A DNA stretch of 64,000 nucleotides, from positions 116,762-180,761 of the forward strand of contig CAMNXF010000006.1 in NCBI GenBank assembly GCA_946567425.1. Reading direction: 5' to 3'. Origin of the DNA: an uncultured Clostridia bacterium. Lineage in GTDB: Bacteria > Bacillota > Clostridia > Oscillospirales > Ruminococcaceae. Numbering within the stretch: the stretch's first letter is position 1; every line of letters begins with the position of its first letter. A program made the position numbers and the translations under genes. A model generated the notes under the pieces. The model saw nothing but the letters and a program-made list of their open reading frames with translations. It made no database searches and was not told where the DNA came from. Shown here in pieces: positions 52,201-60,959 of the stretch.

Positions 52201-52761
52201 GGACATCTGGCGAACGTCGGCTACGATATGTATTTGCAGCTTCTGGACGAGGCTGTCCGCGAAGAGCGCGGCGAGAAGAACGTTCACAAGGAGGAGTGTC
52301 TTGTCGATATACGGATAAACGCGTTTATTCCCGAAAAGTATATCTCCAATCAGGCGCAGAGGGTGGACTGCTACCGCAAGATAGCGAGGATAGTTACCGC
52401 AGAGGACGCGGAGGACATCACCGACGAGCTTATCGACCGCTACGGCGACCCGCCCGCTTCGGTGCTGGGTCTTATCGACGTGGCAAGGCTGCGGAATATG
52501 GCGGCTTTGTCCAATGTTTCGGAGATATCGCAGATAGGCGACGATCTGGTGTTTTATATGAGCAAATTCGACATGGCGAAGCTCTCTGCTGTCACAAGGG
52601 TGGTCGGCAAGCGTATGCGTCTGGAGACCATAGGCAGACCGCGAATGCTGGTGGACGTTAAAGGTTCGGGAACTCTGGAGATGATGAAAACGGTAATTAC
52701 CGCAATGGACGGGGCGGAGAGCGCCGCCGGGGAACCGAAGGGCGCGGACGGGACAAAGTGA
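49270..52761 (+). CDS. mfd: Transcription-repair coupling factor
   Basis: 1163 residues from the ATG at 49270 (AAGGTGG site); an earlier TTG overlaps the preceding gene. UvrB-homology domains in the first third, RNA polymerase-binding CarD-like domain around 480-580 (EDIAVGDLVVHYAHGIGVF), then RecG-type helicase with Walker A GDVGFGKTEVALRA and DEEQ box, and the C-terminal TRCF domain. It removes stalled RNA polymerase and recruits UvrA. Confidence 0.96.
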   Translation: MNFFVNAARQNSDFVRLQKYLGEPSNTLPALVTGVSHIHKAHFIAALVSSDTPALVVAESEGEAQKLCTDINIMLGENAALLYPEKEFVLADAEAASREYEHKRIFALNALLNEGCKAVICSAAAAAQLTIPPKELKRCTVTLSDEDEISLEELTARLIAAGYARADMIEGAGQFSVRGGIVDVFPPSSSAPYRIELWGDSIDSMAEFDIETQRRTGSLDRIAVSPARETLFDNAEELCGRIEALARKLRGKKAEDIKTRLADDVKKLRGGMELYSSDRFFPLCYEEEATVFDYAQRVFVCENTTVRESFRGTALQHAEDLKILVDEARICKGLDRFMLTKSELYSVLDGRTRVYFDSFMRGGGLEIGSMINVHCAVQTGTWSGEYKILEDELKNFLEKKMCCFIFAGTEKGAKNLAQDLINDGFNAQYYDNPEDVIPEKVLVAQGTLSAGAEYLESGLCVFTHTAVHAARRRVPKKKKGEEIRSLEDIAVGDLVVHYAHGIGVFDGVHKIETGGVAKDYIRIKYAGADVLHVPVTQLDLVSRYIGTGDVSSVKLNKLNSEQWTKSKAKAKAAAKEMAAELIELYGKRMRSKGFAFPEDDSLQEDFEQHFAYIETDSQLRCIDEIKSDMQRPQPMERLLCGDVGFGKTEVALRAAFKCVEAGKQCALLAPTTVLAWQHYQTAGGRMEGFPINIALLSRYKSASEQKEILKGLASGRIDMVIGTHRIIQNDVKFKDLGLVIIDEEQRFGVAHKDKFKTSFSGVDILSLSATPIPRTLNMAMSGIRDMSVLDEPPQDRQPVASYVIEHDWGIVMQAIQKELRRSGQVYYIHNRIESIYKCADKLQSLVPEAKIGVAHGKMSEDQLLEVWRRLLDGELDVLVCTTIIETGVDVPNVNTLIIENADYMGLAQLHQLRGRVGRTNKRAYAYFTFKPGKVLSEISQRRLDAIREFTQFGSGFRIALRDLEIRGAGNILGSSQSGHLANVGYDMYLQLLDEAVREERGEKNVHKEECLVDIRINAFIPEKYISNQAQRVDCYRKIARIVTAEDAEDITDELIDRYGDPPASVLGLIDVARLRNMAALSNVSEISQIGDDLVFYMSKFDMAKLSAVTRVVGKRMRLETIGRPRMLVDVKGSGTLEMMKTVITAMDGAESAAGEPKGADGTK

Positions 52762-52767
52762 GGAAAT

Positions 52768-53256
52768 ATGGAACGTGTTGACAAAACAAATTACTACCTT
52801 GATATAGCGCAGACCGTCGCGGAGCGCGGCACCTGTCTGCGGAGAAATTTCGGCGCGATAATCGTGAAGCACGACGAGATAATCTCGACGGGCTACAACG
52901 GCGCGCCGCGCGGTCGGCTGAACTGCTCCGACAGGGGAAGCTGCCGCCGCGAAATTCTGGGAGTTCCCAAAGGGCAGCGATACGAGCTTTGCTGTTCGGT
53001 GCACGCCGAGGCGAACTGTATAATTTCCGCGCCGCGCTCGGATATGCTGGGCGCGGATCTATACCTTGCGTGTCTGGACGCGAAAACGGGCAGGCTGTAC
53101 GGCGCGGTCGAGCCGTGCGCCATGTGCAAGCGAATGATAATCAACGCGGGGATAGAGCGCGTTATTGTGCGCACCGCGCCGAACGAGTACAGAATATTCC
53201 TCGTGAGCGATTGGGTGGACAATGACGACAGCCTTGGAGAAAACGACGGGTATTGA
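52768..53256 (+). CDS. dCMP/cytidine deaminase family (ComEB-like)
   Basis: 162 residues. Zinc-dependent deaminase motifs HAEAN near 78-82 and PCAMC near 115-119; the extra C/H-rich insertion (NCSDRGSCRRE) is that of deoxycytidylate deaminases, where it binds a second zinc. It converts dCMP to dUMP for thymidylate synthesis. Site GAGGAAAT. Confidence 0.9.
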   Translation: MERVDKTNYYLDIAQTVAERGTCLRRNFGAIIVKHDEIISTGYNGAPRGRLNCSDRGSCRREILGVPKGQRYELCCSVHAEANCIISAPRSDMLGADLYLACLDAKTGRLYGAVEPCAMCKRMIINAGIERVIVRTAPNEYRIFLVSDWVDNDDSLGENDGY

Positions 53257-53257
53257 T

Positions 53258-54115
53258 ATGAAGCTTACAAATATCGGAACGATAAAGGAATTATTCGCGC
53301 GGCACGGGTTTTCGTTCACGAAATCGCTTGGCCAGAATTTTCTGATAAACCCCGCCGTTTGCCCGAAGATCGCGGAGCTGGGTCTGGAGGGCGCGAAAGA
53401 GCCCTCAGAGGTCTGCGTTCTGGAGATAGGCACGGGCGTCGGCGTGCTTACGCGCGAACTGGCAAAGCGTTATAAAAAGGTGGTCGCGGTTGAGATTGAT
53501 ACGAAACTCAAGCCGATACTCGAGGAAACTCTCGCCGATTTTGACAACGTTGAGGTCGTTTTCGCGGACGTTATGGAAACGGACTTGGCGGCGGTCATCG
53601 CGGAGAAGCTCGGCGGCGCGGAGACTGCGGTCTGCGCAAATCTGCCGTATTACATAACCTCGCCCGTAATTATGCGCGTTCTGGAGAGCCGTCTGCCCGT
53701 GCGCTCGATGACGGTCATGGTGCAGAAAGAGGCGGCAGACAGACTTTGCGCCGCTCCGGGCACGCGCGAATGCGGTGCGATCTCGTATGCGGTGCGGTAT
53801 TACAGCACACCTGAGCTGATGTTCAGGGTGAACCGCGGCAGCTTCATGCCTTCGCCTAACGTAGACAGCGCGGTCATAAGAATGATGATATCGCAAAAAA
53901 ATGCTCTTCCCGAGGAACGGGAGAAGCTGCTGTTCCGTCTGATAAGAGCGGGGTTTTCGCAGCGGCGAAAGCAGCTCGTCAATCCGCTTTCGGGGGAGCT
54001 TCACAAGAGTAAGGAGGATCTTTCCGCGCTGCTGGGGTCGCTCGGGATAAAGCCCTCGGCGCGCGCAGAGGAGCTTGCGCTAGAGGACTACATAAAAATC
54101 GCCGAAAGCATTTGA
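53258..54115 (+). CDS. rsmA: 16S rRNA dimethyladenosine transferase
   Basis: 285 residues from the ATG at 53258, 1 bp after the deaminase stop; a longer frame into that gene is rejected. SLGQNFL at the start, SAM-binding VLEIGTGVGVLTREL and the NLPYYITSP catalytic motif identify RsmA/KsgA, which dimethylates two adenines at the 3' end of 16S rRNA. Confidence 0.95.
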   Translation: MKLTNIGTIKELFARHGFSFTKSLGQNFLINPAVCPKIAELGLEGAKEPSEVCVLEIGTGVGVLTRELAKRYKKVVAVEIDTKLKPILEETLADFDNVEVVFADVMETDLAAVIAEKLGGAETAVCANLPYYITSPVIMRVLESRLPVRSMTVMVQKEAADRLCAAPGTRECGAISYAVRYYSTPELMFRVNRGSFMPSPNVDSAVIRMMISQKNALPEEREKLLFRLIRAGFSQRRKQLVNPLSGELHKSKEDLSALLGSLGIKPSARAEELALEDYIKIAESI

Positions 54116-54148
54116 GACACGCAGTGCGTATTTTAGTGCAGATAAATC

Positions 54149-54184
54149 AGGGGCAAAAAACTTCGGTTTCTTGCCCCCTTTATC
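54149..54184. terminator. Bidirectional terminator between rsmA and ptsI
   Basis: AGGGGCAAAAAAC pairs with GTTTCTTGCCCCCT around a TTCG loop (one mismatch), followed by TTTATCT. Confidence 0.8.
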
Positions 54185-54204
54185 TATATCTTTTGTTCAA
54201 CTTA

Positions 54205-55839
54205 TTATTTTGACAGATCAATGCTTCTCACCGCGTCGCGAACTTTTAGCACGAACGTCGGCGAAACGGAAAGCTCGTCAATACCCATACGCAGGAACGT
54301 TTCCGTAAGCGTCGTGTCCGCTCCAAGCTCGCCGCAGATGCCTATCCATGCGCCGTGCTTGTGAGCGTTCTCCGCGCTCATCTCGATAAGACGGAGAATT
54401 GCTTCGTGGTGCGTGTCGACAAACTGCTCGATATCGGGATTTTGCCTGTCGCACGCGAGTGTGTATTGTGTAAGGTCATTCGTTCCCACGCTGAAGAAGT
54501 CTACCATGGGCGCTAATTTGTCGCTTATTATCGCCGCTGCGGGTGTCTCGATCATAATGCCAAGCTCGATCTTATCCGAATATTCCGCACCTTGCGACTT
54601 TAGTTCAGACTTTACTTCTTCGCATATTGCCATAATTTTTTGAAGCTCCGAAACGCTTGTTATCATCGGGAACATTATGCCGAGATTGCCGAAAACCGAG
54701 GCTCTGTAAAGCGCGCGGAGTTGTGTTCTGAATACCTCGGGGCGCGTTAAACAAATGCGTATCGCGCGGTATCCGAGCGCGGGATTTTCCTCCGGCTTTA
54801 GATTGAAATAGTCAACCTTTTTGTCCGCGCCGATGTCGAGCGTGCGGATGATGACCTTTTTGCCCGCCATGCTTTCGAGCACTTTTTTATACGCGGCGAA
54901 CTGTTGCTCCTCGGTCGGGTAGTCGGAGTTTTCAAGGTAGAGGAACTCGCTGCGGAATAAGCCTATTCCGCCCGCGTCGTTCGCGAGAACCTTTCCGATA
55001 TCGCCGACAGAACCTATGTTCGCGTAGACGTTGATTTTTCTGCCGTCGAGCGTAATGTTTTCCTTGCCCTTTAACTCTTGCAGCAGACGCTTTTTCTCTT
55101 CGTCGACGTGCTGTTTCTCAAGGAGCTTAGCGTGCGTTTCCTCATCGGGATCAATAAAAATTTCACCCGTGTAGCCGTCAACGATTGCTTCGTCGCCGTC
55201 CTTTATCCCGTTCAGAAGTTCGTCGCCCACACCGATAACTGCGGGGATATTCATATTCCGCGCAAGGATAGCGGTATGCGAATTTGACGAGCCGTAAGCC
55301 GTCACGAATGCCAGAACCTTGTCCTTGTCGAGCGATACCGTCTCGCTGGGCGCGAGGTCGCCCGCGCAGATAATGACCTTTTCGTCGGAGGGCGCTTCTA
55401 TTCGGAAATTACCCGAAAGATTGTTTATCAGACGGTTCGAGATGTCGCGCACGTCCGCCGCACGTGCTTTCATGTATGTGTCGTCCATAGCCGCGAACAT
55501 CTCCGCGAAATTGTCCGCCGTCACTGCGACGGCGTATTCCGCATTGACGCTCTGACTGTCGATTATGTTATTGATCGAGTCGTTGTAATCGTCGTCGTCA
55601 AGCATCATCTGATGTATCTCGAAGATCGCCGCATTTGCCTCGCCAACCTCTTTTAACGCCTTGTTGTATATCTCCTGAAGCTGCCGTATCGCCAAGGTCT
55701 TTGCCTGTTCGAAACGTGTTTTTTCGTTGTCGGTGTCTACGACGCGGATACGCTTTACCGCCGCGTCGGATTTCTTGAACAGCGAAATTTTGCCGACGGC
55801 TATTGCGCCGTATACGCCTTTGCCCTGATATGTTTTCAT
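54205..55839 (-). CDS. ptsI: PTS enzyme I
   Basis: 544 residues, about 25 short of the usual length. The phosphorylated histidine is H188 in GSSNSHTAILARN; the C-terminal PEP-binding barrel has GGIGLFRSEFLYL and GTNDLTQYTLACDR. It passes phosphate from PEP to HPr. It lies downstream of the HPr gene on the same strand with 31 bp between, so probably co-transcribed. Confidence 0.95.
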   Translation of the reverse strand: MKTYQGKGVYGAIAVGKISLFKKSDAAVKRIRVVDTDNEKTRFEQAKTLAIRQLQEIYNKALKEVGEANAAIFEIHQMMLDDDDYNDSINNIIDSQSVNAEYAVAVTADNFAEMFAAMDDTYMKARAADVRDISNRLINNLSGNFRIEAPSDEKVIICAGDLAPSETVSLDKDKVLAFVTAYGSSNSHTAILARNMNIPAVIGVGDELLNGIKDGDEAIVDGYTGEIFIDPDEETHAKLLEKQHVDEEKKRLLQELKGKENITLDGRKINVYANIGSVGDIGKVLANDAGGIGLFRSEFLYLENSDYPTEEQQFAAYKKVLESMAGKKVIIRTLDIGADKKVDYFNLKPEENPALGYRAIRICLTRPEVFRTQLRALYRASVFGNLGIMFPMITSVSELQKIMAICEEVKSELKSQGAEYSDKIELGIMIETPAAAIISDKLAPMVDFFSVGTNDLTQYTLACDRQNPDIEQFVDTHHEAILRLIEMSAENAHKHGAWIGICGELGADTTLTETFLRMGIDELSVSPTFVLKVRDAVRSIDLSK

Positions 55840-55870
55840 GATCTCACCCCTTTTTTAGAGTTCGGGGCGG

Positions 55871-56137
55871 TTATTCCCCGAAGCCGCTTTCAAACATTCC
55901 CGCGATCTCGTCAAGGACTGCCTGTTCGTCCGCGCCGTCGCATATTATTTCGACCTCGCAGCCCTTTTTCATACACGCGCTCATTATCTGCATGGGAGCT
56001 TTCGCCTTGACGGTCTTGCCGTTTGCGTTGAGGGTTACCTCACAGTCGGGGTGCGCCTTTACCGCCTTTGCAAGCTCGCCGGCGGGACGCATGTGCATAC
56101 CTTGATCGTTGATCACCGTTACTTTTTTCGATACCAT
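55871..56137 (-). CDS. HPr-family phosphocarrier protein lacking the regulatory serine
   Basis: 88 residues from the ATG at 56137, site AGGAGG. The catalytic H15 is in GMHMRPAGE. At the position of the HPr kinase target Ser46 of Bacillus the protein has A47 (NGKTVKAKAPMQIM, against KSIM in standard HPr). So it can carry PEP-derived phosphate but not the serine mark used for CcpA signalling. It may be specific to the fructose PTS, with a standard HPr elsewhere. Confidence 0.9.
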   Translation of the reverse strand: MVSKKVTVINDQGMHMRPAGELAKAVKAHPDCEVTLNANGKTVKAKAPMQIMSACMKKGCEVEIICDGADEQAVLDEIAGMFESGFGE

Positions 56138-56159
56138 AATAAGTTCCTCCTGTAAAATA

Positions 56160-56453
56160 TTTAGGCAACACCGCATAATTATTGTCGAGCGGTTGCGCAG
56201 ACAGATTTTTCGTCAGATTGTACAATGAGGACGACGCAAGGCTGTATGCCTTGCTAGGACAAATTGTGCACGAATTGACCAAAGGTCAACCCTATGACGG
56301 AAATAGCGTTTTGCGCGAAGCACATAATGCGTGCAAGCAAACGCCGACAACATGACGTTGTCGCAAGATTGCCAAGAGGCGGCAAGGACGCTGCCAACAA
56401 AGCAATCTGGGCGACAAAGCGCGTAGCGCGGTAATTGTGCGGTGTTGCCTTTA
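56160..56453. mobile_element. MITE-like element B between the HPr and fruA genes
   Basis: Ends GGCAACACCGCATAATTA (left) and GGCAACACCGCACAATTA (right, complement) match with one difference. TTTA stands directly on both sides (56160-56163, 56450-56453), compatible with a 4-bp target duplication. The 286-bp core has no coding frame but several inner inverted repeats. Same ends as element A at 35583; it shares the AGCGTTTTGCG...ATAATGCGTGCA motif (56305-56335) with A and C. Confidence 0.78.
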
Positions 56454-56483
56454 CTGTATTTTTCCGCGTCTGCGGTTACGCTC

Positions 56484-58403
56484 TTAAGATTTCTTCTTTT
56501 TCAGAAGCGCCAAAAGCAGCATTCCGACTATCGAGCCAATCGTCAACGACAGCAGATACAATGCCCAGTTGCCAACTACCGCGATAACAAAGATACCGCC
56601 GTGCGGCGCCATAAGTGTGCAGCCAAACGCCATTGAAAGTCCGCCCGCAGTCGCTGCGCCGATAGCGCAGGACGGGATAACTCTCAGCGGGTCGGATGCC
56701 GCGTAGGGAATAGCGCCCTCGGTGATGAAGCTCAGACCCATGATGTAGTTTACAAGACCGTTTTTGCGTTCCTCCTCCGTCCATCGGTTTTTGAAGAACG
56801 TTGTGGAGAGCGCGATAGCTATCGGCGGGACCATACCGCCTATCATTACCGCCGCCATAATGTCGTAGCTGCCTGAAGCGATTGCCGCCGTGCCGAAAAC
56901 GTATGCCGCCTTGTTGAACGGACCGCCCATATCAATAGACATCATAGCGCCGAGAATGCAGCCGAGAACTATCTTGCTGGAGCCTCCCATGCCCTCGAGC
57001 AGATTGGATAGCCCCGTGTTTATCATGCCCATAAACGGGTTGACCGCGCACATGATAACGGAGATAATTCCCAGACCCGCAAGCGGATAAATGAGAACGG
57101 GCTTTATGCCGTTGAGAGCTTTGGGCATTCTGTCGCAGAGCTTTTCAATGCCGAGCATTAAGAAACCGCCCGCAAAACCCGCCAACAGAGCTCCGAGAAA
57201 TCCCGATGGGATGCCGCCCGAAACGTTCGCGAACGTCGAGCCGGTAGACGCAAGATAGCCGCCCACCATACCGACAAGGAAACCGGGTCTGTCCGCAATG
57301 GACATCGCAATATAGCCGCCGAGTATGGGCACCATAAAGCTGAACGTAAAGTCGCCCATTTTCTTGAAGAACGCCGCCGCCGCGATATGCGAGCCGAAGT
57401 TGCCGTCCTGCGGAGCGCCCGCTATCGTGTCTATCAGGAACGCAATCGCGATGAAAATACCGCCCGCCACTGTGAACGGCAGCATATTGGAAACGCCGTT
57501 CATAAGGTGCTTGTAGAGTTTGCGCCCGAAGCTCTCATTGTCGCTCGAATCGCTCTCGTTCTTTGCGCCCGCGTGATGATAAACGGGTGCGTCGCCCGAT
57601 TCAATTCTGTTGATAAGCTCCTCGGGGATTTTAATGCCGTCGGAAACCTTGGTCTTTATCACCTTTTTGCCGTCGAAACGACCCATTTCGACCGTCTTGT
57701 CGGCAGCGACAATAATCCCGTCGCACTCCTCGATCTCCTTTTTCGTGAGAATATTTTTAGCGCCGCCCGAGCCGTTTGTCTCGACCTTAATGGAAATGCC
57801 GAGCTTTTTGCCCGCTTTTTCGAGCGCCTCCGCCGCCATGTAAGTATGCGCTATTCCCGTTGGACAAGCGGTGACCGCGAGAACCTTTATCGCGCCGTCG
57901 GAGGTCTCGGCGGATTTCGGAGCGTCGGAAGTTTCCTCGGGATACTTCTCCGTTTCCATATCGTCGATTATCTTCAGGAACTCGCTCTTGTCCTTTGCTT
58001 CAAGCAGCTTGGCTCTGAAATCCTCGTCCATAAGTATAGTCATCAGCTTTGCGAGAACATCAAGGTGAATGTCTCCGCCGTCCTCGGGAGCGGCTATCAT
58101 AAACAGCAGATTTGACGGCTCGTCATCAAGCGCCTCATAATCCACTCCCTCGGGGACTGTCATCGCCGCGAGCGACGGCGATTTTACGCCCTTGTTTTTT
58201 GCGTGAGGTATCGCGATACCCTCGCCGACCGCCGTCGAGCCGTGTTCCTCACGCGCGATTATTCCCTTTTTGTACTCGTCCTTGTCCGAGATACAGCCGC
58301 CGTTTACCTGCAAGTCCACCAGCATATCTATCGCTTCGGATTTACTTTTCGGGGACGCGTTCAGCGATATGCTTTCGGGTTTCAACAGATCTATAATACG
58401 CAT
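56484..58403 (-). CDS. fruA: Fructose PTS permease, IIA-IIB-IIC fusion
   Basis: 639 residues. IIA domain (about 1-150) with phosphorylated H67 in GIAIPHAKN, IIB domain (about 172-270) with C180 in VTACPTGIAHTYMA, and membrane IIC domain (about 295-635) with about nine spans. It imports fructose as fructose-1-phosphate, which FruK then uses. The order IIA-IIB-IIC is the common Firmicute one. Confidence 0.94.
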   Translation of the reverse strand: MRIIDLLKPESISLNASPKSKSEAIDMLVDLQVNGGCISDKDEYKKGIIAREEHGSTAVGEGIAIPHAKNKGVKSPSLAAMTVPEGVDYEALDDEPSNLLFMIAAPEDGGDIHLDVLAKLMTILMDEDFRAKLLEAKDKSEFLKIIDDMETEKYPEETSDAPKSAETSDGAIKVLAVTACPTGIAHTYMAAEALEKAGKKLGISIKVETNGSGGAKNILTKKEIEECDGIIVAADKTVEMGRFDGKKVIKTKVSDGIKIPEELINRIESGDAPVYHHAGAKNESDSSDNESFGRKLYKHLMNGVSNMLPFTVAGGIFIAIAFLIDTIAGAPQDGNFGSHIAAAAFFKKMGDFTFSFMVPILGGYIAMSIADRPGFLVGMVGGYLASTGSTFANVSGGIPSGFLGALLAGFAGGFLMLGIEKLCDRMPKALNGIKPVLIYPLAGLGIISVIMCAVNPFMGMINTGLSNLLEGMGGSSKIVLGCILGAMMSIDMGGPFNKAAYVFGTAAIASGSYDIMAAVMIGGMVPPIAIALSTTFFKNRWTEEERKNGLVNYIMGLSFITEGAIPYAASDPLRVIPSCAIGAATAGGLSMAFGCTLMAPHGGIFVIAVVGNWALYLLSLTIGSIVGMLLLALLKKKKS

Positions 58404-58422
58404 AATGTTCCCTCCGTAAAAG

Positions 58423-59322
58423 TTATAATTGCTTCAACAGTTCATAAATTTCGTCCTTTTTGGCAAGCTCGTCGGAGAACGCCGTCGCGCCGCCCGTTGC
58501 CGTGCCGAGCTTGAGCGCGTATTCATAATCGCCGTTTTCGCTGCCCGCGATAAATCCTGCGACCATGGAATCTCCCGCGCCGACGGAGTTTTTTACCGTG
58601 CCCCTGCACACGCCGCATTTGTGGACTTTTCCGTTTTCGTCGACAAGAATTGCGCCGTCGCCCGCCATTGAAACAAGCACGTTCGCCGCGCCCGTTTTGC
58701 GGAGCTTTTTTGCATAGGAAATTATTTCCTCTTCGGTTTTCAGTTTAACTCCGAACATCTCTTCAAGCTCGTGATTGTTGGGCTTTATCAAGAACGGCTT
58801 GTATTTCAGGACATTCAGCAGCAGATCCTTTGTTGCGTCGACGACCGTTTTGATTTTCCTGTCGGAGAGCCGCGCGAGTATCTTTTCGTAGATGTCGCTC
58901 GGCAGCGTGTCGGGGATACTTCCCGCAAGCACCAGAACGTCGCCGTTTTCCAGCTTGTCGAGCTTGCCGTAGAGCTCCTCGATCGCCATGTCGGGGATCT
59001 TCGGTCCTTGCCCGTTAAGCTCCGTTTCCTCGCCCGACTTAATTTTAACGTTGATGCGCGAGCAGCCGCTTTCAAGATGAACGAAATCCGTTTCAACACC
59101 CTTTTCCTTTGCGCCGTCCTCGATAGCTCTGCCCGTAAAGCCCGCCACAAAGCCCAAAGCCTTAGATCGTATACCAAGCTCGGCAAGTACCATTGAAACG
59201 TTTATCCCCTTGCCGCCGACGTACATCTGCTCGGACTTTGAACGGTTTGTCATGCCGATCGCCAGCTTGTCGGTATGCACAACGTAGTCGATAGCAGGAT
59301 TGAAGGTCACAGTGTAAACCAT
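58423..59322 (-). CDS. fruK: 1-phosphofructokinase
   Basis: 299-residue PfkB-family kinase. N-terminal VGGKGINVSMVLAELG and C-terminal NSVGAGDSMVAGF (catalytic D near 253) are the family motifs. It makes fructose-1,6-bisphosphate from fructose-1-phosphate. The start codon overlaps the stop of the upstream regulator gene; fruA follows at 19 bp. Confidence 0.94.
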   Translation of the reverse strand: MVYTVTFNPAIDYVVHTDKLAIGMTNRSKSEQMYVGGKGINVSMVLAELGIRSKALGFVAGFTGRAIEDGAKEKGVETDFVHLESGCSRINVKIKSGEETELNGQGPKIPDMAIEELYGKLDKLENGDVLVLAGSIPDTLPSDIYEKILARLSDRKIKTVVDATKDLLLNVLKYKPFLIKPNNHELEEMFGVKLKTEEEIISYAKKLRKTGAANVLVSMAGDGAILVDENGKVHKCGVCRGTVKNSVGAGDSMVAGFIAGSENGDYEYALKLGTATGGATAFSDELAKKDEIYELLKQL

Positions 59323-60074
59323 TATAATACCTCCTTTACAGACGTTTCGCTTAAGTATTTTCTGTCCGTTGCCTTGTCAGTAATTATCTGCCCTTTTTTC
59401 AGCTCGGCGAATTTCGACGCGGTTATCTTGCCGAATTTCGAGTGGTCGCCAAGAACATACACCTTTTTGCTGCGCGTTACGGCGGTGGACTTCACCGTTG
59501 CCTCGCTCATGTCGGGAGTGGAAAATCCGCCGCGTATCGAAATTCCGTTCACGCCCATAAAGCACTTCGTGAAATTGTACCGTGTAAGCGCTATGACCGC
59601 CTCTGCGCCGACTATCGCTTCAGTCGAGGGCTTGACCTCGCCGGGGAGGATGAGCACCCTAAAGCCCCTCTGCGCCAGCCGTTTCGCGTTCATGAAAGCA
59701 TTTGTCACGAATGTGACAGATTTTGACGGAATAAAACCGATCATCTTTTCGGTGGTCGTGCCCGCGTCGAGGTAGACGAAGTCGCCGTCTTCGATGAGCG
59801 ACGCGGCGTATCGGGCGATCTCGGTTTTTTCCTCTACAAACATATTTGCCTTTTCTTCGACGTTATGTTCAAACGAGGTGTAGTTCTCGCCGAGCGCCAT
59901 TGCGCCGCCGCGCACTTTGACGAGCATTCCGTTTTCCGCGAGTATCGCGAGATCTCTGCGCACCGTGGATTCCGACGCATTGAGCAGCTCGCATAACTCG
60001 GCGAGATTGGTGCTTCGCTGACGTGCGAGTACGTCAAGTATGATCGAATGCCGTTCTTCCGTAAGCAATTTCAT
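59322..60074 (-). CDS. DeoR-family regulator, FruR-like
   Basis: 250 residues from the ATG at 60074 (AAAGGGA site). N-terminal helix-turn-helix (NLAELCELLNASESTVRRDL) and a C-terminal sugar-phosphate sensing domain with YLDAGTTTEKMI. As first gene of the fructose operon, a repressor relieved by fructose-1-phosphate is the likely role. Candidate operators with TGAAAG-type direct repeats lie just upstream. Confidence 0.9.
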   Translation of the reverse strand: MKLLTEERHSIILDVLARQRSTNLAELCELLNASESTVRRDLAILAENGMLVKVRGGAMALGENYTSFEHNVEEKANMFVEEKTEIARYAASLIEDGDFVYLDAGTTTEKMIGFIPSKSVTFVTNAFMNAKRLAQRGFRVLILPGEVKPSTEAIVGAEAVIALTRYNFTKCFMGVNGISIRGGFSTPDMSEATVKSTAVTRSKKVYVLGDHSKFGKITASKFAELKKGQIITDKATDRKYLSETSVKEVL

Positions 60075-60082
60075 CACTTCCC

Positions 60083-60174
60083 TTTTGAAAGATTTTGAGA
60101 CCTTTTGGCTTAATATGATTATATAATAACATAATTGTTCTTAAAAGTCAATCAATTTCTTTCAAAAACTTTCA
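60083..60174 (-). promoter_or_regulatory. fru operon promoter with direct-repeat operators
   Basis: Minus strand: TTGACT (60146-60151), 17-bp spacer, TATTAT (60123-60128). On the minus strand upstream TGAAAGTTTTTGAAAG (60159-60174), and on the plus strand between promoter and gene TTTTGAAAGATTTTGAGA (60083-60100), form similar direct repeats bracketing the promoter. This suits a DeoR-type repressor. Confidence 0.7.
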
Positions 60175-60257
60175 TAAAGTCTCGCTTTTCAGAGAAGTTT
60201 ACAATTTGCGGAAGAATGCTTTGTTGACTTTGCACAAAAAGTTTTTCGCAAACTAAA

Positions 60258-60286
60258 AAATATCGGGCGTTGTCCGCGCCCGATAT
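60258..60286 (-). terminator. Intrinsic terminator of the GntR-ABC operon
   Basis: On the minus strand ATATCGGGCG/CGCCCGATAT with a 7-nt loop followed by TTTTTTAG, located 50 bp after the permease gene. Confidence 0.85.
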
Positions 60287-60335
60287 TTGGTTTACGCGCC
60301 GTTAATATAATGGCGTGTTTATTTTAAATTATACT

Positions 60336-60959
60336 TTATTTTCCAACCTCTTTTTTATTATACAGAATGATCGACAGCAGCCATGACAGAGCATACAGAA
60401 CGGGCATTCCCGAATAAAGGAGCGGCAGGAGATGAGTGTTTGCATTGAGCAAATATGTGATGTCGTCGACGCGGTTTGCCGTCAGCGCTATTATGCCGGC
60501 CGCCGCGGCGATAACGATATAATAGATCAATCTGCCTTTTTCCGTTCCGAACTTAAGCGAAAACGGCAAACAGAACGTGGGAAAAATGAGCGATATGACA
60601 AACATTACAAAAACAGCGCCAAATATCTGATTGACCGTGCCGCTCCGGTCTTTGATAAGCAATGCGGCAAAAACGGCAAGAGCGGTCGCCGCTTCCATCA
60701 AAAGCCCGATGAGATATTTCGCTGAGACTATCTGCGCTCTGCCATAGGGCAGTGATCCGCAGTATTCCGTCCAGTGACTGCGTTCGTCGTAGGCGAGCAG
60801 CGTTATCGGTATAACGCTCGCAAGCATCATCGGGACTACCAGAAACATCATATTTTCGTCGCCGAAAAAAGCTACTGCGATAAAAATAGCGTCTATCAGC
60901 AAATACATTTTGAAATGCTTCCTTATCATATACAAATCCTTCAGCAGCAGACCTTTCAT
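60336..60959 (-). CDS. ABC-2 type permease
   Basis: 207 residues, six hydrophobic segments, short N-terminal LLLKDLYMIRKHFKMY typical of ABC-2 permeases fused to nothing else. It overlaps the ATPase gene by 4 bp and forms an exporter with it. In YtrABC-like operons the substrate is often unknown or an antibiotic-stress signal. Confidence 0.82.
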   Translation of the reverse strand: MKGLLLKDLYMIRKHFKMYLLIDAIFIAVAFFGDENMMFLVVPMMLASVIPITLLAYDERSHWTEYCGSLPYGRAQIVSAKYLIGLLMEAATALAVFAALLIKDRSGTVNQIFGAVFVMFVISLIFPTFCLPFSLKFGTEKGRLIYYIVIAAAAGIIALTANRVDDITYLLNANTHLLPLLYSGMPVLYALSWLLSIILYNKKEVGK

